This document shows positions 15,784 through 21,759 of a DNA stretch of 21,759 nt, piece by piece. The notes under the pieces were generated by a model. That model saw only the letters and a list, made by a program, of their open reading frames with translations. It was not told the DNA's origin and made no database searches. Each line of letters starts with the position of its first letter. The stretch's first letter is position 1. Origin of the DNA: an uncultured Eubacteriales bacterium. Lineage in GTDB: Bacteria > Bacillota > Clostridia > Oscillospirales > Butyricicoccaceae. A program made the translations under genes and the position numbers. The DNA lies in the NCBI GenBank assembly GCA_910585875.1, contig CAJUIK010000023.1, forward strand, positions 4,602 to 26,360. Direction: 5' to 3'.

Positions 15784-18116
15784 TGGGCGGCCCGGTGCTG
15801 TTTGGGGTGCGCCATCTTTCGCCGGCTGCGGCCTATCGGCTGCGGCAGGCGCTGGATCAGGCCCAGCCCCAGCTGGTGTTGGTGGAGGGCCCCTGCGACC
15901 TGAACGATCAGATGAAATGGCTCTGCCACCCAAAGACCCAGTTTCCCGCCGCCATTTTGGCCTATACCCGGGAGCCCCCCGCCCGGACTATCCTCTATCC
16001 CTTCGCCGTCTATTCCCCGGAATTGCAGGCCATTTTATGGGCTCATGAACACAATGTGGAATGCCGGTTTATGGATTTGCCGTCTTCGGTCTTTCTGGCG
16101 CTGGAGCCGGCGGCCCCTATGTTGAGCGTCCAGGAACATCCAGAAGGGGAGGAAGGAACAGAAGGCCCGGGGGGGAGCGAAGCAATCCAGGAAATCGAAG
16201 AGGAGGATCTGCGCCCCGCCGCCACCGAAAGCGTCTACCGGCGGCTGGAAACGCTGACCGGCGAGGACCACGACACCTTCTGGGAGCGGAATTTCGAGCA
16301 GGCGGAAGGGGCGGTTCAATACCAGGCCGCCTGCAACGCTTTCGGCCGCCAGCTGCGCCAGGCTTCTGTGGAACAGGGCCGGCGGCAAGCCGAAACCGTC
16401 GTCCGGGAAGCGTATATGAAGCGGGTAATCCGGCAGGCCATAGAATCCGGCGTTCCGCCGGAAAAAATCTTCTGCGTCACTGGCGCTTTCCATGTGGAGG
16501 GGCTGGAGCGAAACCAGCCTATGACCGATGAAGAGGAGGCCGCTCTGCCCCAGGCGGACAGCAGCGCCACCCTGATGCCCTATTCCTATTACCGGCTTTC
16601 CACCCGGTCGGGCTATGGGGCGGGTAACAAAGCCCCGGCCTATTTTGAGCTGCTGTGGGATTCCCTCAACGGCGAAGGGTTGGAGCGGACGCCCTATCTC
16701 TACCTGACCAAGCTGGCCGCCGCCCACCGGAAAGCGGGCAACCTGACCTCCTCCGCCGAAGTGATTGAGGCCGCCCGGCTGGCCAATACGCTGGCTCAGA
16801 TGCGGGGGAGCAAGTATCCGGCCTTGGCCGACCTGCGGGACGCCAGCGTGGCCGCTATGGGCCACGGCAGTTTTGCCGAGCTGGCCCTGGCGGCGGCGGA
16901 TACGGAAATCGGGACTAAAATCGGCTATCTGCCCGAGGGAGTCAGCCGTACTTCGGTGCAGCAGGATTTTTACCGCCAGCTCAAAGAGCTTCGGCTGGAA
17001 AAATATCGGACGGCCCAAGTCCAACCGCTGGATTTGGATCTGCGGGAAAAGCTGAACGTCAAATCGGAGACGGCGGCGCTGGCCGACCTGCGCCGATCCT
17101 TTTTCCTGCACCGGCTGCGGGTGTTGGGGGTCCATTTCGCCGAGCTGCTGCCCTCCCGGCAGCAGGGCGCCAACTGGGGCGAATACTGGCAGCTGCGCTG
17201 GACGCCGGAGGCGGAGATTGAAATTGTGGAATCCGCCTTGCTGGGGGATACCATAGAGGGGGCCGCCGCTTTCGCCTTGAAGGAGCGGGCGGAGCAAAGC
17301 TCCTCTATCGCCCAGGCGGCGGCTATCTTCCAAGACGCGTTTCTCTGCGGGATGCCCGCCGCCGCGGCCCACGCCCTGTCGGTTTTGCAGGGGCTTTCGG
17401 TGGACGCCGCCGCCCTGGCCGACGTGGCCGAGACGGCCCAGCGCCTTTCGCTGGCCGCCCGCTATGGCGATCTGCGCCGCTTTGACCCGGCGCCAGTGCT
17501 GCCGCTGATTCAGCAGCTCTATCTCCGGGCTTGCCTGACCATGGAAGAGGCTTGCGTCTGCGACGCCAAGGCCGCCCCGACGGCCTGTCAGGCCATGGAC
17601 CAGATCAACCTCCTGCAACTCAACCACAATTTCCTGGAGGAAGACCGGTGGGTAGAGCTGCTGCACCGGCTTTCCGACCGGGACGACCTGAACACCCGAT
17701 GCTCCGGCTTCGCCATGGCCATTTTGCTGGAACGGGGCCAGGCGGACGAAGAGGCCCTGGCCCGGGAGGTGGCCCGGCGGCTTTCTCCCGGCGTGCCCGC
17801 CGACCTGGGCGCCGGCTGGTTCGAGGGTTTGGCGGGCAAAAACCGCTATGCTCTCATCGCTCGGCTTTCCCTGTGGCGGCACTTGGACGAATATCTCTCC
17901 GGCCTGGACGAAGACACCTTCCGCCGGGCCCTGGTGTTCCTGCGCCGGGCTTTTGCAGATTTCACGCCGGCCGAGAAAAACGACATCGCGGAAAACCTGG
18001 GAGAAATCTGGGGTCTGAACCCCCAGCAGGCGGCGGAGGCGGTTATGCAGGAGCCCACCCAGGCGGAGCGGCAGCTGCTGGACGAGCTGGACGACTTTGA
18101 TTTTGAGAATATTTAA
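15783..18116 (+). CDS. DUF5682 family protein (YehM-like) with a Tiki/TraB-like N-terminal domain
   Basis: 777 residues, starting inside the MoxR stop codon. The opening FGVRHLSPAAA ... LVLVEGPCD is the DUF5682 signature. I read the first 260 residues as a Tiki/TraB/EreA-ChaN-like fold. The first GxxH is G8-V-R-H11, followed by Glu35 after a hydrophobic strand (LVLVEGP). An ILWAHEHNVECRFMDLP helix-strand unit comes next. After that is a Glu/Arg-containing helix, REAYM (208-212), then a hydrophobic strand ending in the second GxxH, G234-A-F-H237, with VEGL. This order matches the proposed catalytic layout of that superfamily. Residues about 115-150 are an acidic, Gly-rich insert. The C-terminal 500 residues are mostly helical repeats without a motif I know. 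There is no signal peptide, so it is cytoplasmic. E. coli YehM is of similar size. Enzyme activity is inference. Confidence 0.9.
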   Translation: MGGPVLFGVRHLSPAAAYRLRQALDQAQPQLVLVEGPCDLNDQMKWLCHPKTQFPAAILAYTREPPARTILYPFAVYSPELQAILWAHEHNVECRFMDLPSSVFLALEPAAPMLSVQEHPEGEEGTEGPGGSEAIQEIEEEDLRPAATESVYRRLETLTGEDHDTFWERNFEQAEGAVQYQAACNAFGRQLRQASVEQGRRQAETVVREAYMKRVIRQAIESGVPPEKIFCVTGAFHVEGLERNQPMTDEEEAALPQADSSATLMPYSYYRLSTRSGYGAGNKAPAYFELLWDSLNGEGLERTPYLYLTKLAAAHRKAGNLTSSAEVIEAARLANTLAQMRGSKYPALADLRDASVAAMGHGSFAELALAAADTEIGTKIGYLPEGVSRTSVQQDFYRQLKELRLEKYRTAQVQPLDLDLREKLNVKSETAALADLRRSFFLHRLRVLGVHFAELLPSRQQGANWGEYWQLRWTPEAEIEIVESALLGDTIEGAAAFALKERAEQSSSIAQAAAIFQDAFLCGMPAAAAHALSVLQGLSVDAAALADVAETAQRLSLAARYGDLRRFDPAPVLPLIQQLYLRACLTMEEACVCDAKAAPTACQAMDQINLLQLNHNFLEEDRWVELLHRLSDRDDLNTRCSGFAMAILLERGQADEEALAREVARRLSPGVPADLGAGWFEGLAGKNRYALIARLSLWRHLDEYLSGLDEDTFRRALVFLRRAFADFTPAEKNDIAENLGEIWGLNPQQAAEAVMQEPTQAERQLLDELDDFDFENI

Positions 18117-18134
18117 GAGGGGAGGAAACGCGGC

Positions 18135-19310
18135 ATGACAGAGCAAGAAATGACCAGCCGCTGGCGGCTGATCCTGGGATCGGAAACCCAGCAGAGCTTC
18201 AGTCAGATGGGCGGCGGCGGGCTGAGCGCCGAACAGCTTTCGATGGACGCCGCCTTGGCCGCCATCTACGGCGGTCCTGGCGAAAGCCTGGGAGGAGACG
18301 GCGGCAGAGGCGCGGGCAAAGGCCCTTCCTCCCCCCATATCTCCAAATGGCTGGGGGATTTGCGCAGCCTGTTTGACCCGGAGATTGTGGCTGTGGTGCA
18401 AAACGACGCCATAGAGCGCAAGGGCCTCAAACAGCTGCTGCTGGAGCCTGAGCTGCTGGAGGGGCTGGAGCCCGATTTGAACCTGGCTTCCACCTTGCTG
18501 GCCCTCAAGGACCAGATTCCCAAGCGTTCCAAGGAGTCCGCCCGCAAATTCATCCGCAAGATTGTGGAGGAAATCAACAAGATGCTGGAAGACGACGTGC
18601 GCCGGGCCGTGACGGCGGCTTTGAACCGTCGGGCCCATTCGCCTCTGCCTTCGGCGTCGGCCATCGATTTCCGATATACGATCAGGAGAAATTTGCAGAA
18701 TTATAACGAAGAGCTTCAATCCATCATCCCCGAGCGGGTGTGGTTTTTCGACAGGTCCAGCAAAGTCAACCGCTGGCACGTCGTCTTGGATATCGATCAG
18801 AGCGGCTCCATGGGCCAATCCATCCTCTATTCTTCGGTGATGGCCTGCGTCCTGGCCTCCATGTCTGCCGTCAAAACCAGCGTGGTGGCCTTTGACACGC
18901 AGATTATGGATCTGACGCCGCTGTGCGAAGACCCGGTGGATTTGCTCTTCGGCTTTCAAATGGGAGGCGGCACGGATATCGCCAAATCCCTGGCCTATTG
19001 CCAGGGGCTAATGGAAAGCCCGGCCAAAACCCTGTTTTTCCTGATTTCCGACCTGGACGAAGGGGGAAACCGGGCGGCGCTGCTGCGGCGGCTGGAGGAA
19101 ATCAAGGCTTCCGGCGCCACCGTCGTCGTGCTGCTGGCCGTGGCCGACGGAGGCAAGCCCTATTACGACGCTACGACGGCCCAACGGGTGGCGGATATGG
19201 GGATTCCTTGCTTCGCCTGCCCGCCGGACCAGCTGCCCGTCCTGCTGGAACGGGCCTTGAAAGGCCAGGGTCTGGAAGAATTGGCGGCCCAATCGAAAAA
19301 GAAAAAATAG
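18135..19310 (+). CDS. VWA-domain protein of the MoxR cluster (YehP-like)
   Basis: 391 residues. Residues 1-200 are a mainly helical N-terminal region with a Gly-rich loop (about 47-65). The von Willebrand A domain begins near residue 210. The metal-ion-dependent adhesion site is complete: D221-Q-S223-G-S225, T280 in GGGTDI, and D306 in SDLDEGG. It should therefore bind Mg2+ or a similar ion. In MoxR-VWA and chelatase systems the VWA protein bridges the ATPase and the target. The C-terminus ends in a Lys-rich tail. GGGGAGGA precedes the ATG, 18 nt after the DUF5682 stop. E. coli YehP has a similar length. It is the last of the five core genes and is followed by a large hairpin. Confidence 0.93.
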   Translation: MTEQEMTSRWRLILGSETQQSFSQMGGGGLSAEQLSMDAALAAIYGGPGESLGGDGGRGAGKGPSSPHISKWLGDLRSLFDPEIVAVVQNDAIERKGLKQLLLEPELLEGLEPDLNLASTLLALKDQIPKRSKESARKFIRKIVEEINKMLEDDVRRAVTAALNRRAHSPLPSASAIDFRYTIRRNLQNYNEELQSIIPERVWFFDRSSKVNRWHVVLDIDQSGSMGQSILYSSVMACVLASMSAVKTSVVAFDTQIMDLTPLCEDPVDLLFGFQMGGGTDIAKSLAYCQGLMESPAKTLFFLISDLDEGGNRAALLRRLEEIKASGATVVVLLAVADGGKPYYDATTAQRVADMGIPCFACPPDQLPVLLERALKGQGLEELAAQSKKKK

Positions 19311-19311
19311 A

Positions 19312-19346
19312 GCTCCGGGGCTCCGCCGCAGGCGGGGCCCCGGAGC
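19312..19346 (+). promoter_or_regulatory. Large intercistronic hairpin without a T run
   Basis: GCTCCGGGGC (19312-19321) pairs with GCCCCGGAGC (19337-19346). The helix continues through a T-G pair and CCGCC/GGCGG to a 3-nt loop, for about 16 bp in all. The bases after it are not T-rich and run straight into AAAGGAGG of the next gene. It is more likely an mRNA-stability or partial-attenuation element than a classical terminator. Confidence 0.65.
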
Positions 19347-19364
19347 CCGGCGAAAGGAGGGCCT

Positions 19365-20267
19365 ATGACAAGGGAAGAAAAGCTGGCCTCCCTGTACCAG
19401 GGGTCCACAGTATATCGCCCTCTGGGGGAGGAAGACAGCATTTTGGTGGAAGCCGCCCTGGGATGCAGCTGGCGGAAATGCGCTTTTTGCGATTTCACCC
19501 GGGACCCCTTCCAGCTGCTCCCCCTGGAGACAGTGCGGCAGAATATCCAAACCATGAGCCAGCTGGGCGTGAAGGGAAACCGGGCGTTTCTGTTGGGGCA
19601 GAACGCCTTTTGCCGGGACGCCGACGGGCTGATGCAGATTTGTGGGTATTTGCGCCATTATCTGCCTCAAATAGAGCAAATCAGTATGTACGCCCGGGCG
19701 GAGGATATCCTGCGCAAGACGCCGGAGCAGCTGCAAACCCTGAAAGAGCTGGGTCTGACCGACCTGCACGTGGGGGTGGAGTCGGGCAGCGACACCGTGC
19801 TGGCTATGGTCGACAAAGGGGAGACGGTTTTCGACCTGCTGAACGCCTTTCAGATGCTGGATCAGGCGGGAATCGGCTACCTCGTCACCTCCATCCTGGG
19901 CCTGGGCGGCAAACATTTGTGGAAAAGCCACGCCATTGAAACCGCCCGGCTCTATAACCGCATCCATGCCAAACAGATCTGGGTGTTGGCCCTCAAGCTC
20001 TTTCCTGGCACAAATCTGCACAAGCAGGCCAGTCAAGGTCTTTTTGAACCGCTGACGCCCCGTGAAATGCTGCTGGAAGAGCGGCTGCTGCTCCAAAATC
20101 TGGACGTGAAGGACTGCTTCTTTATGGACACCACGGCGCTGAACAAATACACCCTGGCGGCGCCTCTGCCCCAGGGAAAAGAGGGGCTGCTGCAAGCTGT
20201 CGAGCAGCTTTTGCAGGAGGGAACCTTCCCCGGCCTGGAGCCTGCGGCCGATCCGCGGCTGAACTGA
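19365..20267 (+). CDS. Radical SAM protein with CX4CX2C cluster motif
   Basis: 300 residues. The ATG at 19365 follows AAAGGAGG. The N-terminus runs IYRP-type (VYRPLGEEDSILVEAALG) into CSWRKCAFC, a CX4CX2C arrangement that would bind the [4Fe-4S] cluster for SAM cleavage. Many small clostridial radical SAM proteins related to COG1032 have this spacing, so it is not a defect. Other radical SAM features are the GVESGSD strand-4 motif and ILGLGGK. The protein is shorter than methylthiotransferases or HemN and has no B12-binding or TRAM domain, so the substrate is unknown. It lies 54 nt after the VWA gene, separated by a hairpin, and may be co-transcribed with the cluster. Whether it functions with it is open. 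Confidence 0.88.
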   Translation: MTREEKLASLYQGSTVYRPLGEEDSILVEAALGCSWRKCAFCDFTRDPFQLLPLETVRQNIQTMSQLGVKGNRAFLLGQNAFCRDADGLMQICGYLRHYLPQIEQISMYARAEDILRKTPEQLQTLKELGLTDLHVGVESGSDTVLAMVDKGETVFDLLNAFQMLDQAGIGYLVTSILGLGGKHLWKSHAIETARLYNRIHAKQIWVLALKLFPGTNLHKQASQGLFEPLTPREMLLEERLLLQNLDVKDCFFMDTTALNKYTLAAPLPQGKEGLLQAVEQLLQEGTFPGLEPAADPRLN

Positions 20268-20295
20268 CGGACGACCTTATCAGGAGGAATTGATT

Positions 20296-21759
20296 ATGGC
20301 AAACATTTCGAGCGCAGCCGGGACCATCACGCTCAAAGGCAGCTGGACCCAGGAGGATATCGACGCGTTTATCCCCGTGCTGGATTGCTGGGAGTTCTAC
20401 GGCGAATACGGCGTCCAGTACTACGACAAAACCCCCACGGCAGACAATCCCAAGACCGGCTTCAGCGGCTGCGGCCGCTGGTCCTTCTCCGGCACGCTGG
20501 AATCTTTTGACGACTGGACCCGGGACTGGATCAAAAAATCGGGCGACAGCCGCCACGCCCTGTCTCAGGAGCAATATGATCTGCTGCTGAAGCGCATGGC
20601 GGAGCGGGAGCTGTCCATCCAGATAGAGTTCAGAGACAGAGAGGAGGGCGTGGGTTTCGACCTCCGCGAAACGGGGGAGTTCGTCAGCGACGGCGAGAGC
20701 CTGATATATCGGACCTTGTCCTGTGATGAGGATGTCCCCGACTGGAAGGATTTCCTGCGCGCCGACTTCGACGACGCGGCGGACTACTTCCTCTCCCTGG
20801 CCCCGGGCGCGAACAAAGATCAGATCAGGAAGTGGATCAAGCTCCATGTGAAGCCCACCGACTTTTTCTGCCGCCGTTATGGCCCTGTATATTGGAACGA
20901 CTTTTGGACAAGCGGCGACGACTGCGTGGAAGAAGAGGATATGCTGAATTTTCGGGATATCTTTAGTCCCCAGGGCGACGTCTGGGACGAGGTTGTGCAA
21001 AGCTCAGAGGAGGATTTGGGGTGGGATCTGACCGCCCAGAGCGAGGAGGCCGCCCTGTTTGAGGACCTGTCCGCTTCCGGGCAAGTCAATATGCAGCTCA
21101 ATATGCAGCTCAAGCCCACCGTAATCCATAACGGCTCCAACGGGATGTTGGAGGACGATATGTCTCTGGCCGTCATGAGCCTTGCCAGGGGCGTGACGAT
21201 GACCGACGCGGACGACCTGCAAAACCGGGAGGGGCCGGAGACGCCCATCGTGGGCATGATCTTCCGCCTGGACCCGGAGGGGAATCTCAGCCGGACGGCC
21301 AACGATTTCGACCCCAACGACTGCGACGAGATGGCGGAGGGCATAGCCGCGTTGGAGGCCCGGTTCAGCGAGAACTGCCATTTTGACCGGATTTTTGAGA
21401 TCAACAACGACGGCGACGACGAGCAGCAGCCCGAGGATTATTTTGATTTTCTTCAGGGAGCTTTAGAGCTGTTGCTGGGCGTCAAATTGCGCCAGGAGAG
21501 GATCCAGACGGAAGAGACAGAGGTTTCTCATTTTTTGGATGGAGATGGGAATGAGTATTTCTTCGGCTTCATGGTATTTGTAGTGAAAAACGAACTCTCT
21601 GTGTCGGCAGTCGGCCCCGACGGTCAAGAGCTGGACCTGACCGAGGAGCAGCGGGAGGCGGTAATGCGCAGGACGCTCCAGCTCGCCCAGCTGGAATGGA
21701 CCGAGGAAGACCAGGCGTGGTACGACGACTGGATCAACGCCAAGGAGCGCGCCTATCCC
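20296..21759 (+). CDS. Hypothetical acidic protein, 3' end beyond window
   Basis: The frame is open for 488 codons from the ATG at 20296 to the last base, with no stop. AGGAGGA (20282-20288) sits 8 nt before the start. I do not recognise the family. The protein begins with ANISSAAGTITLKGSW and a region rich in Trp, Tyr and Phe (about 17-75), compatible with a beta-rich domain. It is strongly acidic throughout, with Asp/Glu-rich runs around residues 210-255 and 360-385. A Gln/Asn stretch, NMQLNMQL, comes from a 12-bp tandem duplication at 21088-21111. There is no signal peptide or membrane helix in the visible part. It follows the radical SAM gene by 28 bp and so may share its transcript. A toxin-immunity or regulatory role is possible but unsupported. 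Confidence 0.82.
   Translation, partial: MANISSAAGTITLKGSWTQEDIDAFIPVLDCWEFYGEYGVQYYDKTPTADNPKTGFSGCGRWSFSGTLESFDDWTRDWIKKSGDSRHALSQEQYDLLLKRMAERELSIQIEFRDREEGVGFDLRETGEFVSDGESLIYRTLSCDEDVPDWKDFLRADFDDAADYFLSLAPGANKDQIRKWIKLHVKPTDFFCRRYGPVYWNDFWTSGDDCVEEEDMLNFRDIFSPQGDVWDEVVQSSEEDLGWDLTAQSEEAALFEDLSASGQVNMQLNMQLKPTVIHNGSNGMLEDDMSLAVMSLARGVTMTDADDLQNREGPETPIVGMIFRLDPEGNLSRTANDFDPNDCDEMAEGIAALEARFSENCHFDRIFEINNDGDDEQQPEDYFDFLQGALELLLGVKLRQERIQTEETEVSHFLDGDGNEYFFGFMVFVVKNELSVSAVGPDGQELDLTEEQREAVMRRTLQLAQLEWTEEDQAWYDDWINAKERAYP
21088..21111 (+). repeat. 12-bp exact tandem duplication inside the acidic gene
   Basis: AATATGCAGCTC is repeated directly at 21088-21099 and 21100-21111. The frame is preserved and four residues (NMQL) are duplicated. 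It is probably a replication-slippage event. Confidence 0.85.

Noticed and set aside
16035..18959. A very long minus-strand open frame (974 codons) opposite the DUF5682 and VWA genes
   Set aside because: It is a by-product of high-GC codon bias. The product is low-complexity (Gln, Gly, His, Arg-rich), while the plus strand encodes recognisable domains with good ribosome sites.
19460..19490. Radical SAM cysteines spaced CX4CX2C instead of CX3CX2C, suggesting a broken enzyme
   Set aside because: This spacing is common in a subgroup of clostridial radical SAM proteins, and the rest of the domain is intact.

Overview
The window is GC-rich (mostly above 60% by eye) and gene-dense. Shine-Dalgarno sites are strong (AGGAGG or AAAGGAG type), and GTG is used as a start as well as ATG. 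It carries a lipobox signal peptide, an oligopeptide-type ABC importer and a YpsC-like methyltransferase. This fits a high-GC Firmicute, most likely a gut-type member of Clostridia (Oscillospirales or Christensenellales-like). That placement is inference; no rRNA or other marker gene is present.

Layout. Positions 1-1502 (+) hold the 3' part of a ComM/YifB AAA+ gene whose start lies outside the window. Next comes a 268-bp AT-rich gap with two perfect DnaA boxes, then an unrecognised two-helix membrane protein (1771-2532, +). A strong terminator at 2531-2573 separates it from a convergent five-gene peptide/nickel-type ABC importer operon on the minus strand (8262 to 2586): lipoprotein binding protein, two permeases, two ATPases. 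A 338-bp divergent region (8263-8600) carries promoters for both directions and an unexplained minus-strand terminator. From 8601 everything reads plus: a THUMP-type rRNA methyltransferase and a YegS/DagK-type lipid kinase.

The most interesting part is 11111-19310. It holds five consecutive genes: a SWIM zinc-finger protein, an all-helical HEAT-like protein, a MoxR-type AAA+ ATPase, a DUF5682 protein, and a VWA-domain protein with an intact MIDAS. The set resembles the little-studied yehL-yehM-yehP-yehQ locus of E. coli and similar actinobacterial loci. The MoxR + VWA pair suggests a chelatase-like remodelling machine that acts on a partner protein. I see Tiki/TraB-like active-site motifs in the DUF5682 protein (two GxxH motifs plus two glutamates), which would make it a candidate enzyme or effector of the system.

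Downstream are a radical SAM gene (19365-20267) and the start of a large acidic protein of unknown function (from 20296). The latter has no stop codon before the window ends.
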